DNA of 64,000 nucleotides from Blattamonas nauphoetae (Eukaryota; Preaxostyla; Oxymonadida). This document shows, one piece after another, positions 47,701-59,843 of this stretch. The first letter of the stretch is position 1. Each line of letters opens with the position of its first letter. The notes under the pieces were generated by a model. That model had not been told where the DNA came from. It saw nothing but the letters and a program-made list of their open reading frames with translations, and searched no databases. Location of the stretch: contig JARBJD010000289.1 in NCBI GenBank assembly GCA_033064195.1, forward strand, positions 29,508 to 93,507, read 5' to 3'. The position numbers were made by a program, and so were the translations under genes.

Positions 47701-50700
47701 TGGACGGCCTGTTGTCGGGGCTTCTCAACAATTTGTCTGTCGACCAGAGTCAGTGTTCGATCAACAGGCTCTGGAGACAGTTTACAGATTGCTGCTTCAT
47801 TTTGTGGTGGCGATTTTATCATTCCAACGGAACGACATTCGGAAACTGTTTGTGAAGGACGAAAACAAAGGCAAGTCGACGATGACTGACGAACTGTTGA
47901 TCTTCATTTTTGGCAGGTCACAGAAGAAACCACTTCGGTCGTCGTTCCATCTGCAGCTGTCACCCATCATCGTCTCTCTCTTCAGATGGTCCATCCATTT
48001 AGATGATAAACCAAAATTGATTGACCAAATGCTCCAACAGATGAAATGCAAGACATTGAATCTCTGGTCGATCACAAACAACAAACAGATTTGCCTTGCT
48101 CCGAAGCAGATGTCTGAATTGTTGATGTTGTTCTCTGTGGGATTGATCAAGCAGCTTCCCAACAGAGACGAATTCGACAAGATCTGGTTGGCAGAATCCA
48201 CCCAGCCCGACGAAAGAATACGAGAAATCCGCCGATTTCTGTCATCTGCCTACACGCTGAGCGGGATGAATGGAGGAGGCGATTCTCTGCACAGGAACAT
48301 CAGCGCTTTGAATGCGTTCGTGTGGGGAAAGGACGATCCATGGCGGACATCATTTTTCATGTTTGACTCGATCTCCTCCGCTGATCGTCACACGATTCTG
48401 ACGATGCTGAAGTCGCATCTATCTCAGAATCAATCACAGTCAGAGCCAGGGTTCGCGAGCGACGAATCGAAGAGACATCCGCTGTGGTCCGAAGTTGGGA
48501 AGGAAGATTTGGAAGTGATCTATCAGTTGAACTCGTTCCACGTGGACGACGTGAAACAAAGGCCGTCGAATCAACAAGACTCAGTCCAATCTTCTGATTC
48601 TCTGATTGAATCCATCGTTGCGCTATTTCGACAGCGAATGCAGAACATCCCTCCAACGTTTGTTCCAACATGTCTGACAGTGGTTCCATTCTTCCATTCA
48701 ACTCTCTGCCTGTCGATGATTCCGATTGCGTCGCTTCCTAATCCATTCATCAGTCTTCATCTCATCCAAAAGACCATTTTGAGTGACGCTACAGAACTGT
48801 CAGAAGAAAGGAATGATGACCACCTCAAAGCGGAAGAAACGGAAGTGACAAATCAAAGTGTGGAAGAAAGACTCTCAATCGCACCCCACCCACGACGTCT
48901 GATTCTTCCGATTCGATCCAATGTGATACCTCTTCAGCTCCGCTCTCGATCCACCCCTCCCCGGAAGTCAAACCCTCCAATCTCCACTCCAATCGCCACT
49001 CGCCGTGTTGTCCACTTCAGTGACCATGTTCCGAGCGCGATCGCAACTCCGCCTCCTCGCACAGCTCAACCAAAACCGGTGAAGAAGCGGACCACACAGA
49101 AAACACGAAAGAAACCCCCGACTCGAGGAAACGAGAATGGGAAGCAGGTGGTTCTGATGCCTCCTGTTGAATGGCCTCCTTCAGGAGGCCACGCGACGAA
49201 TTTGCTCGTCCCCACTCCTGTTCGTGCTGGTGGCCGTGTTCGATTCGCAACAAGCATCGATCGCGATGACGACCCCTTCAGTTTCAACCCAGCCCCCAAA
49301 ACGAACAACGCACTCCTGTCGCCCACGCTCCCCACTCCACAATCAACTCCGAGATTACGGTCGAGATCACAGGCGCGGTCACCAGCTCGACCACCTGTGG
49401 TTGTGCTCAGAGACGATTCAGATTCAGATTCCGGTTTTGAATTGTTGTCAGCAGAAAGGGGGCTTGCTTCACCAACCGAACTGAGAACGAACGCCCAAAC
49501 CCCGATGGTACCAATGACAGACGATGAGATCTTTGGGTGGAGGAATGATGGGAAGGACCTGGGAATTGATGTGAATCGGAACGGATGGATTGGAGAGACA
49601 ACAAAGGAGCTTCATCGCATTCTGAACGAAGACCACGTCGTCACGAAGCGTATCATGGTGCTAGGGGGCGATCAATGGTGGAAGCTTCGCTCGCAGCTCG
49701 ACCGAGACATGGAAGTGCTCTGCATCCGACTCAGCCGCGTCCTGAGACGAAGTGGAGTGGAGTTGGATTGGACGAAGCAGAAGTCTTCGGAGGGAGACGA
49801 GGAGTCGGTGATGTTGCGGGATGATGGAGAATGCGATGAGACTGACGAGGTTGTGATTGGGAAGAAGAGGAGCCTGCCTGCAATTCCGAGAAACGAGACA
49901 CGAAAAGCCCCTCGACGATCGATCTTCCGTGTTTCGACGCCAAGTCCAGAACTTGAGGTGATTGAGCAGGACGAAGATCTCCCGTTGGTGCTGCTCTTCC
50001 TCTCACCCGAACTCATCTCGTTCCCGTGGGAGAACACGCGGCAACTGCAGCACAGGCCGGTTGCAAGAATGACCAGTCTGTCTGCATTCCTCACTCGCCT
50101 CCAGCAGCTCGAACAGACAACACCGACTCCTCTGTTCTCGTGTCTTCCAACTCATCCACTCATCGAGGGAGTTGATCCGCAAAGTGTCTGCTGCGTTATC
50201 AATCCAGATGGAAATCTGAATAACTGGTCTCAACTCATCCAGCCACATTTGCTGCCGAGCTGGACACGTCACATCGACGAACGGCCAACTCGTGAGCAAT
50301 TCAAATCAAATCTCCAGAGCCACGATGTGTATTTGTGCTGTGGACATGGAGGTGGACAACACCTCTATTCGAAGAATCAGCTCTCGAAGCATGCGAGACT
50401 GCCGGTCATGTTGATGATGGGTTGCAGCAGTGGACGGAGGGCCTTTGATGGAGAATATGATGCGTGGGGGTACGTGGATGTGTGTGAGCAGTCGAATGCG
50501 TCTGCAATTCTCGGCAATCTTTGGGATGTACTTGATGGAGACGAGAACAGTCTCGTTGTTGATCTTCTGGAAAAGTGGTTGGGAAACGATCAAGAAAAAA
50601 GGAAGTCCCTCCACCAATGTCTGACTCACGCAAGGCAGAAATGTCGAGCCAAGTATCTTGTTGGGGCAGCGATGGTTGCGTATGGATTCCCGATTTTTGC

Positions 50701-50731
50701 AGCGAGTCCGGAACCGAAACATCTTTCTTGA
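44722..50731 (+). CDS. Separase, copy 2
   Basis: Same architecture as copy 1. The first 497 codons are continuous here because the C missing in copy 1 is present at about 45562. The 32-nt intron is 46079-46110. After it, the A-run at about 46215 has three A where copy 1 has four, so the frame closes within 18 codons and resumes from 46229. The catalytic His (50345-50347) and Cys (50423-50425) are intact. The conserved block reads LGNLWDVLDGD: the Gly is standard but a Leu replaces the usual Thr. The end is EPKHLS then TGA. Substitutions relative to copy 1 are concentrated after 49620. Confidence 0.93.
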
Positions 50732-50760
50732 TGGGATGTCTTCATTTGCCTCGTCACTGG

Positions 50761-51636
50761 TAGGCTTCCTCTCTCATCGTCCTGTTCTTCGTTGTTGGGT
50801 GAGGGATGATCCATCCATCCAACCCTTCCAACACGTTGCTGCATTTCATGAATGTCGAGTGTGTGCTCATGCGACGGCTAGTCTCCCCACACATGTTCGA
50901 CTGGACGATACGGAATGCACAACAGCTATCAACAGAGTTTGTCTCGGAGCATTTTTTCACCTTTTATCTTTGAAGCAACAGTACACCCTGTCACCTATTC
51001 CGCCAGAATTCCCTGTTCGAGTTACAACACGAATGGGCCTGTCGTATTGCCCCAATTGCTACCGACTGCTCAACAAAGATTATGTATGTCAGACTCATCT
51101 CTCACTCTCCTGACTCCCACTTCCCAATATTCAGAACTATATAATGATACGTGGAACGGGTGTCAAGGTTGGGTGATCCAAAACGGGATTATCCTCACCA
51201 ATTGACGTTCATTCTCTCGCATTCTTCGTTTCTCGCCACGTCGAGATTCTTATCACCTCACTCGCTCTGTCCTCTTGTTTTTCTTCATGAGCTGTTTTTA
51301 TTATTGTTGGTCTGAAAATGCAGTTATAGTTGTCTGACATGACATGACATCCCTGTTTTTTCCAGAAAGTCGTTGACAGTCAAGACATCGAGAGTACCAA
51401 TGATGGGTCTAAGATCTTTTTCGAAATCCTGATAGAATGCGAATATGATGATGCCCAGTTATGAATCTGAATGTAAAGATTCTGTAACACTGTTGTGAGA
51501 AGGAATTGTTCCATGTTTCCGCTTTCTTCGGAATTTTGGTCTCAGTTTCTCAACTTCATGGCATGATCAGGATCCTCCAACTCATCAGGCTATTTTTGTG
51601 TCACCTTCAGATTTAATCGACTCTTCATTGTCCGTC
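50761..51636. other. Unassigned region after separase copy 2
   Basis: Plus-strand open segments at 50658-51113 and 50915-51205 overlap in different frames. Segments such as FMNVECVLMRRLVSPHMFDW and YNDTWNGCQGWVIQNGIIL look protein-like, and an intron could join them, but no family is recognised. 51210-51636 shows nothing. Confidence 0.3.
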
Positions 51637-51644
51637 AGTGTGAC
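51637..51644. repeat. 8-bp target-site duplication, left
   Basis: AGTGTGAC, repeated exactly at 55185-55192 on the other side of the element. Confidence 0.8.
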
Positions 51645-54600
51645 TAGGGGTGGGCAGCGGTCGGTCCGACTGCTCGTCGACCGACCGACTGCTTTTCAGG
51701 AGGATCGTCCCCTTTCTGACATTTTGGCAGATTGTTCTTGTAAGATCACTGATTTCACATTTAAACGGTAAATTTTCAACAATTTATTGGATAATTGAGG
51801 GATTAGTGGTCTATTCTCATCGAAGGTCATTGTCATGTGATCAACAGTGTGTGATTTGGGATGATCACAGAATCAACGAGAATTGACACAAATTGCACGT
51901 GCATAAATAAGAACGAGTTCAGCGAGATGTGATTGGATCAATGGAGAGTATGAACAAGTTTTTCAACAAGGTCATCGCGTGGTCACAAGGTGCCTTCCTC
52001 TCTTCTTTTCTTTGTCCACTCGTCAAATGATGTTGCTCTCCCCTGCTCTCCGTCTGCTCGATTTGCATTTCTCTTCCATCTTACCCACTCATTGTCCGCA
52101 TCTTGTGCAATGATCGTTCTCCATCCTGTTCAGTTTCCATTCATTGCATTTCTTCCTTCTATTCATCGGCGTGTTGTATTCCGACTTCCGATCGCACAAT
52201 TTCATTCTTCTGTCTGATTTATTGCTGATTTCATTCGTGTTACTTCTCTCTTCTTCCCTTCGACGTTGTTCTGCTTTCACTTTCAATCATCTCTCTTCCT
52301 CCTTTGTTTTCTCCGTCGCTCGTCACTCCCACTGAATCCAACTCCTTCTTTCCCATTGTTCTCGGTTGTCTCCTGAATCAATCACTTTTCCTGCGTCACA
52401 CGTTGAAGATCGTCATTCGTGAGGGCTTCCAATTCTCTGCACTTCTTCCTTTCTTTGATTGGATATATTCACTCTTCGGTTTTCGAATGTGTCTTCTTAA
52501 TCGTTTCATCGGGTGTTTGCCGATTATGCTGCTCATTTTGTGAATGGACTAGTGTCTCCCGTCTGAGATGCTTGATTCGTGCTTTCGGTTCGTCTGAATG
52601 ATTTCCGAGGCATTGTCGTTCTTCAATTCAACTTTCTTCGGTTTCGTTCTTTCATTCCTCTTTCTTCTTTTCATTGGAGATCAAATGGAAATCGGCCAAA
52701 TTGTTCTTCTTCCTGTCCAAGTTTGTTCGCAATGTTCTCTCGGATCGCTCATACTCGAACTCTGTCTCTCTTCCCCACTCAGATTTTAGTTGTTGTTCTC
52801 TTCCTGTTGCCTAGGAATTCTTTTTCCGTTTGTTTTCGTCAAGATCTTTCTTCTCTTCTTCTGACTTCATCTCTTCGTCGATTATTTTCCATAATTCTGG
52901 AATAATCGTGATGTCTTCCGCTTTTGGCCAGATTTCATCTGATCGTTTGAGTTTTTCATCGGGGATCGTTGGATCTTGGTGACCATTCGCTGTTGGGAGG
53001 AGCAAAGTGGGTTGAAAAGGAGGGAATGCAAGTAATGATCAATAGACAATGGACTAGAGTGATAGAGAAGGGCAAGGATGAGGACAAAGAAAAGAAGTGT
53101 TCTGAAGATGATGATTGAGTCAAGGAACTTAAAAGAAGAAGAATAGAAGAATGGAACAGAAGAAGAAGGAGAGATTATGCAATGAAGTGATGAGAGACAT
53201 ACTTCGATTTCCAAACATTCGTAGAACCGTACCAGCATCGGCACAGATGATCGACTCTTGCGTGAAGTCGAAGTAAACGCTGAGATGATCGAGGAAAGAG
53301 AAAGATTAGGCATCAACGAAAGAGAGGAGTGAAAAGAGAAGTTCGAATGAAACAAAAGGATAAAAACAAGTGAGCAAACAGAGTCAGATTTCCACGTGTG
53401 GTGGTTTGCATCTCCGTCCAATGCACCTTCAAAAAATACCTTCAATCTGTGTTCTAGCTCCATCAATCTAACCTTCCTGTCTTTCCACTCTTTTTCATTC
53501 CATCTCTCGCTGTCTCTTCTTGTCTTTTCTTGTCTTCGAGTCTTTTCCTCTCTTCTGTCTTTCTCTTCCTCTCTTCTTCTTCATTTCTCTCATCTCTCCA
53601 ACTATTGTTGTTTTCCTCGAGTGTGATGTTCTCACGATCGATTCTTCATTTCGGTCGTTGAGATCGGTTCGAATATCACGTTGACCACATGTTCTATTGG
53701 CAGAGAATGAAGAGAAGAATAGTAAAAAGAGTGGAATAACTGTGGAAATGCATACTAATGTTGTGAATCGTCTTTTTCTCTTCTCATTCTGACCACTTCA
53801 GACTTGGGCTTGATCAAGACTTCTTTGGCTGAAAAATGAAGGGAAAGTGACTGTTAAGAACTGAGAAGAAAAAGAATACCATCTTGGATTTATTTAGATC
53901 TGTGTAAAAGCAGTCAGAACCAAAAGGAAGAGTCGGTGTCGGTCGGACAGGTCGACTTTTAGTCCAATGTTGGGGAAGGACTGACCGACTCAGGGACTCT
54001 TGATCCGCAACATTTTCAGCACTAATTTTGTAATAAATGAGATGAACAAATTGTAGAGATGTTGTGAATCAAAAATGAGAAAAAAGTGGACAATAAAGTG
54101 ACTCTGGCGGGATTCGATCCTGGGTCCGGAGAGCAAAAAGCTGGCACGCGACCACTCCACTAAAGGGCATTTCAATAGTCTGTCAAATACCCGGACCTTG
54201 TCAAAAACCCGGTCCTTCCGGCAGAAGGGGATTTATGATCGAGCGATCTTGGATATGATCACTTTTTATGTTCTATTAGTGTCACGACAACAACAACGAT
54301 TTTTCAAAGAAGCTGAAAAGAGAGTAAAAACGGTGAAATGCGTCTTAGAAGGGAGATTTTGACAAAACAATGTTTCGAAAATCCGTCACACATATTGTCT
54401 CGAAAACAGAAATCAGTTCGGGAAAGTGTCGGAAAGAGTGTTCCGAGTCAGAATAGTTCCCAAGGTCCGGGTTTCTGTTGACTTCCTGAAAAGTTATCAG
54501 ACAGACGAACAAACCATTCAATTTTGGTTGATCTTGTTTCAATTTGTGTCAAAATTTGAGGAAACCTGTCAAGGAGAGAGAAGAAAGAGATTCAAGTCAT

Positions 54601-55184
54601 AAAAAAGACAAACCAGTTGATAAAACATGAGTTTGTCTCATGTCGATCTTGACAAAATGTCTTGTCCGAGTTGATGTGTGTTTGACCTGAAATATACGAA
54701 GAAGAAGAGGTTGCATCCTGAAGAAGAATGACAAACCTTTCTTAATCGAGAATAGAACTTTGGTCAAAACATCACATTTCATGTCCCTTAAAACGCCTTT
54801 CACCTTATCTCAGTCTACCAGTGATGCTCATACAGAGTTTTATTTTCACAGATGATAGTAACTTGTCCTGAAATGAAAGAAGCTCACAAAGGAGAAGTGA
54901 AAATCGGTGAAACAGTCGACTCAGTATCTGATTCTGGTTCTGATCGAGCCGAAATCAGATTCTGAAAGTTTTGTCAGACGTCACGAGATCGCAAAACGAT
55001 TCACAGTGATGGCTTAATCGTTCCAACCGACTTTCAAACTTAATTATTCCAAAAAGTGAAAAGCTCTTTTGACCCAAAAAAACTTCCTAGGGTCCGGTTT
55101 TTTGACAGACTAAAAAAAGTCGCCGACTCTTTTATTTTTAGGGACTGGACTCGATATTCTCAGACCGACCACTGCCCATGCCTA
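51645..55184. mobile_element. hAT-like element, 3.54 kb, apparently non-autonomous
   Basis: Terminal inverted repeats of 22 bp (taggggtgggcagcggtcgg... at the left; the right end read inward gives taggcatgggcagtggtcgg...) carry the GGTGGGCA-type signature of hAT transposons. Perfect 8-bp direct duplications (AGTGTGAC) flank them. No hAT dimerisation domain or transposase is seen in any frame. The interior is pyrimidine-rich with short open segments. A further subterminal-like motif (ggtcggtcggacag... gactgaccgactc) lies at about 53936-53992. Confidence 0.78.
52811..53466 (-). CDS. Possible spliced cargo gene inside the hAT-like element
   Basis: Three minus-strand segments look protein-coding and are separated by AT-rich stretches that could be introns: MMELEHRLKVFFEGALDG (near 53466), VYFDFTQESIICADAGTVL (about 53280-53220) and EDITIIPELWKIIDEEM (near 52900), which ends in a Lys/Glu-rich tail at 52811. 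Function unknown. It could be a captured host gene fragment. Exon ends are not fixed. Confidence 0.35.
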
Positions 55185-55198
55185 AGTGTGACATTATG

Positions 55199-55418
55199 TA
55201 CATGGGTGACTAGGCCAAAAGCCGTGTCAGTCGTCAGTCCATTTTTTGACATCTCACTTTTGGTCTGATCAATCCATCATGATGTATTCCATCACTTATG
55301 TTTCACTGTATGTATCACTCTTGTTTTCACTCTATTTCCTATACATGGGTGACTAGGAGAAAAGGCGTGTCAGTAGTCAGTCACTTTTTTGACCTTTCAC
55401 TGTGGGTCAGATCAACTT
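55199..55418. repeat. Two direct copies of a 75-bp motif
   Basis: Segments at 55199-55273 and 55343-55418 share tacatgggtgactagg, a following cgtgtcagt-gtcagtc and a tttttgac-ctttcac tail, about 143 bp apart. They lie just outside the right end of the hAT-like element. Confidence 0.75.
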
Positions 55419-55539
55419 CCTGATCTCCACCACAGCACCATCAATCAACAGTAGGGAATATTATTGTTTATTATATCAGTTTAACCTTCAGGTCGTCGTT
55501 TTTGTGTGAATGGAGATCTCGATAAGACTGTATGGTGAA

Positions 55540-57170
55540 GTGACCAAAATCAGCTACAAATCCATGATCGTGTTCAAATGATGAGCAATAACAATCACTG
55601 TCTTGTCTCCGAACTTCTCCCGAATCGTCCGCTGTATCTTCGCGTCTGTATCCACATCCACATTCGCTGTCACTTCGTCCATCACAACCACTCGGCAGTT
55701 GTTCAGAATCGCTCGCCTAACACACAACAGTTGTCGCTGGCCAGCCGAGAAGTTGCTTCCTCCCTCCGCCACATGTGAGTCCAGCTCAAGCGGAAGACCC
55801 GCCACAATCTCCGGTCGTCCGATGCTTGACTCTTCGTTCGGGTCTGCATCAACTGGGAATCCTGTCTTCATGTTAATCATCATCAGCGCCAACTTCGGGT
55901 CCAGCTCAACAATTCGGAACAGAACCAACAGAAGCGACGACTTTCCTGCTCCTGTCCGCCCACACACCCCAATCGTCTCCCCTCCTGTGATGTCGAAGAT
56001 CACCCCCTTCAGCACGAACGGTAGACCGGGACGGTATTTGTTTTGTACGTCTTCAAATCGGCTTCTCCCTTCGCTGGCCTAGTTGCAGGCACTTCCATTT
56101 CCACTTCGTGCGTCGATGGTTCCTGAGGCAGTTTCAGCGATGAGAAGTCAACTCGCTCGAACGACGTCATCTTCGACTCCTGATCCACTATTTATTGGAT
56201 CACCTGCACACCCAGATTGGAAAGCGTGATTCGCAGCATAATCGCAACCGACAGCTTCGACACGTCCATGAAGAACCATCCAATGATCATCATCCTGCAG
56301 CACAAAACGAACGGCACAGACGTGTCGTCGTTCACCTCAAAGAACTTCTCCTTCCATTCGTCTTCCCGTCCATGGCTTCGGATCGTCGTCAGACCTGCTC
56401 CCGAAATCGTTTCCGAAAAGTGCGACAGAACAAGAGAACGAGCAATCGACTCGATTCGTTGGAAGTTCCGAGACACACGCGAGTACAGTATCAGCAGGAT
56501 CACGTACAGCACAATCACTTGAATCCCAATGTGCAGGAACCAAGGCGTGTCCACCCCGACAATCACAGCCTACCCAATCAGTCCAACCCACATGGAAATC
56601 ACTGACAGGAATCGTGGAAGCAGGAACTGGTACACTTGTGGGATGTCTCCCGTGAATCTGTTCAGAATGCGGCCCATCGGCGTCGTGTCGAAGAGCGACG
56701 ACAGGTAGCTCATCACGTGGTCCATCAACTTTTTGTGGTCCACGCGAGCCGAACGCCCAACTGCTCCTGCAGTCATCGCAGAACGAAGCATTAGCAGAAC
56801 CAGAAGACCCAGCACTAGAAATCCATCCACTCCAATCTTCCACCAAAAGCCCATCCCTCCCATCGCCATCTGGTTGCTGATATTGCCCAACCAGCACGTG
56901 GACACGAGGCTGACAGCTTCGGCGGCCACATCATTATGCAAGAATAGGATCACGACGTCAAGCGGCATGAAAATGCGAAGATACTTCCCAAACGACATGA
57001 ATTTGATCCCGCCTGCTTCCTGTTCTTCTGTAATGATCTGCTTCGCGTTGTCATCGTCTGTCTTCTCCGCTTCTTTGACTTCGACCTTCTTCTGTTTCTA
57101 TTTCGCGTCTTTTCTGTCGGATTTGATGGTGAAGTCGTCGAAGTTCACTCCTTGCGCGCTTATCTCGGCG
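55540..57170 (-). pseudogene. Decayed ABCC (MRP-type) transporter, second half
   Basis: Keeps transmembrane domain 2 (TTPMGRILNRFTGDI; RIESIARSLVLSHFSETISG), the linker (MTSFERV) and nucleotide-binding domain 2: Walker [10 protein letters not shown], signature [11 protein letters not shown], Walker [13 protein letters not shown] and the H-loop IAHHLNTI. About 55 residues between Walker A and the signature, including the Q-loop, are missing. In-frame stops TAG, TAG, TAA and TAG occur after DAK, LIG, VIQ and MDL. A frame change lies between PATRPAKG and [12 protein letters not shown]. The first half of the transporter is absent, replaced by a minisatellite. Confidence 0.85.
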
Positions 57171-57179
57171 AATGTTAGA

Positions 57180-57700
57180 GATATAGGGTGGTGGGTGAGT
57201 AGTTGATAAGGATAAGTGTAGGGAAATAGGTGGCATAGGCAAGGGTGATTGGGCATAGGTGAAAAGATAGGTGAGGGAAAATAAGTGATGATACAAGGAT
57301 GATTGGGGATGTGTGAAGAGATTGGGAGGGGTGAAGGAGGCATTGATGAGGGGCATTGATGTGTGATATTGATGTTGGGATATTGATGAGGTGGCATTGA
57401 TGAGGAGATATTGATGAGTGGCATTGATGAGGAGATATTGATGAGTGGCATTGATGAGGAGACATGGATGTTGAAATACGTGACATGAGTGATGATGAGG
57501 TGGTGAAGAGACATTGATGAGTGGCATTGTTGATGAGACATTGTTGAGTGGACATTGTTGTGTGGACATTGTTGAGTGGCATTGTTGAGTGGCATTGATG
57601 TTGAAATACGTGTCATGAGTGATATGTAGGTTGGTGAAGAGACATTGTTGAGTGGACATTGTTGTGTGGGCATTGATTGGTGGACATTGATGGGAGATGC
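57180..57700. repeat. Minisatellite of GACATTGATGAGTG-type units
   Basis: Degenerate tandem array, mainly 12-bp-phased units such as ggcattgatgag and gacattgttgagt. The ORFs that cross it are a by-product of its periodicity. Confidence 0.85.
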
Positions 57701-57742
57701 ATTGGTGTTGGGAATTGATGGTTGATCATTAGTGGAATGAGG

Positions 57743-59815
57743 TGCCCCAGGTGCCCCAGGTGGATCGGGTTTTTAAATTGGTTTTTATTTTGGCAGGTCC
57801 ACAGGTCCACAAGTCCACAAGTCCACATGGCCACGAGTGCAGAGGCATGTTTAGAATTCATAAAAATGATAGGAACATTGATGATGGTGGATTTGGTGGA
57901 TTTTTCATTGGTGTTGTATTTCATGAATGTTTTCCTAAGACGATTGAAAGTCCAAAAGTGCCCCAGGTGCCCCAGGTGGATCGGGTTTTTAAATTGGTTT
58001 TTATTTTGGCAGGTCCACAGGTCCACAAGTCCACAAGTCCACATGGCCACGAGTGCAGAGGCATGTTTAGAATTCATAAAAATGATAGGAACATTGATGA
58101 TGGTGGATTTGGTGGATTTTTCATTGGTGTTGTATTTCATGAATGTTTTCCTAAGACGATTGAAAGTCCAAAAGTGCCCCAGGTGCCCCAGGTGGATCGG
58201 GTTTTTAAATTGGTTTTTATTTTTGGAGGTCCACAGGTCCACAAGTCCACATGTCCACAATCTAGTTAGAAACAATTAAAAAGTATGTTATGGTTTGCTC
58301 ATTGCTGTTTTATTACATGAATCATGTTTTGTGGATTTTTTATTTTGATGCTACAATTTTCTCCATTTGACTTAGGTCAGTAAAAAAAAAGAAGAGCAAT
58401 ATTGAAAATGTCATTTATGGGATTTTCTTTTTGCTCATTGCTGTCATATTACAAATTATTATGGATTTGGTGGATTTTTCATTGGTGTTGGATTTCATGA
58501 GTGTTTTCCTAAGACTATTGACTGTCCAAAAGTGCCCCAGGTGGATCGGGTTTTTAAATTGGTTTTAATTTTTGGAGGTCCACGGTCCACAAGTCCACAT
58601 GGCCACGAGTGCAGAGGCATGTTTAGAATTCATAAAAATGATAGGAACATTGGCGATGGTGGATTTGGTGGATTTTTCATTGGTGTTGTATTTCATGAGT
58701 GTTTTCCTAAGACTATTGACTGTCCAAAAGTGCCCCAGGTGCCCCAGGTGGATCGGGTTTTTAAATTGGTTTTTATTTTTGGAGGTCCACAGGTCCACAA
58801 GTCCACATGTCCACAATCTAGTTAGAAACAATTAAAAAGTATGTTATGGTTTGCTCATTGCTGTTTTATTACATGAATCATGTTTTGTGGATTTTTTATT
58901 TTGATGCTACAATTTTCTCCATTTGACTTAGGTCAGTAAAAAAAAAGAAGAGCAATATTGAAAATGTCATTTATGGGATTTTCTTTTTGCTCATTGCTGT
59001 CATATTACAAATTATTATGGATTTGGTGGATTTTTCATTGGTGTTGGATTTCATGAATGTTTTCCTAAGACGATTGAAAGTCCAAAAGTGCCCCAGGTGC
59101 CCCAGGTGGATCGGGTTTTTGAATTGGTTTGTATTTTGGCAGGTCCACAGGTCCACAAGTCCACATGGCCACAATCTAGTTAGAAACATTTAAAAATGTC
59201 ATTTATGGGTTTTCTATTCTTTTTGCTCATTGCCGTCATATTACATTGATTATATGTTTTGTGGACTTTTATATTTTGATGCTACAATTTTCTTCATTTG
59301 AATCAGGTCAGTATATAAAAGAGAAGAGCAGTATAGAAAATGTCATCTGTGGTTTGTTCTCTGCTCATTGCTGTCATATTACAGTTTTCAGATAATGTGG
59401 ACTTTTATATTTTGATGCAACAATTATCTCTAAAAGACTCAGGTCAGTATACAAAAGAAAAGATAAAGACTGTATATAGCCATCAGTATAAGACCATTTC
59501 TGAGCTCCTGTGGACTTGTGGACTTGTGGACCTGCCAAAATAAAAACCAATTTAAAAACCCGATCCACCTGGGGCACCTGGGGCACTTTTGGACAGTCAA
59601 TAGTCTTAGGAAAACACTCATGAAATCCAACACCAATGAAAAATCCACCAAATCCACCATCATCAATGTTCCTATCATTTTTATGAATTCTAAACATGCC
59701 TCTGCATCTGTGGCCATGTGGACTTGTGGACCGTGGACCTCCAAAAATAAAAACCAATTTAAAATGGCGATCCACCTGGGGCACCTGGGGCACTTTTGGA
59801 CTTTCAATAGTTCTT
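57743..59815. repeat. 216-bp satellite with higher-order and inverted copies
   Basis: Monomers start at tgccccaggtgccccaggtgg at 57743, 57959 and 58175, exactly 216 bp apart, and the first two appear identical. A longer 556-bp period (58175 to 58731, with block 58262-58500 recurring at 58818-59040) adds a higher-order level. An inverted copy occupies 59516-59800. Because 216 is a multiple of three, long open frames appear on both strands; I do not regard them as genes. Confidence 0.9.
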
Positions 59816-59843
59816 CAAAAAAAATAAATCTACATTGCTGTGC

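Larger units (their letters stand above)
32689..50760. repeat. Segmental duplication, copy 2
   Basis: Direct copy of 3085-23374 without the 2210-bp transposon. It carries the intact-looking versions of RAD21 and HAT1. Confidence 0.95.

Noticed and set aside
54100-54180. tRNA-like sequence on the minus strand (A-box-like agtggagtggtcgcg, B-box-like ggatcgaatcc)
   Set aside because: The acceptor stem does not pair, the anticodon stem has only three pairs and T54 is A. At best a degenerate tRNA-derived repeat.
57051-57673. Overlapping 135-202 codon frames in the minisatellite
   Set aside because: Low-complexity His/Ser/Asn repeats from periodic DNA, no protein signature.
57613-58279. Long open frames on both strands (up to 220 codons)
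   Set aside because: Direct product of the 216-bp tandem repeat, which has no stops in several frames.
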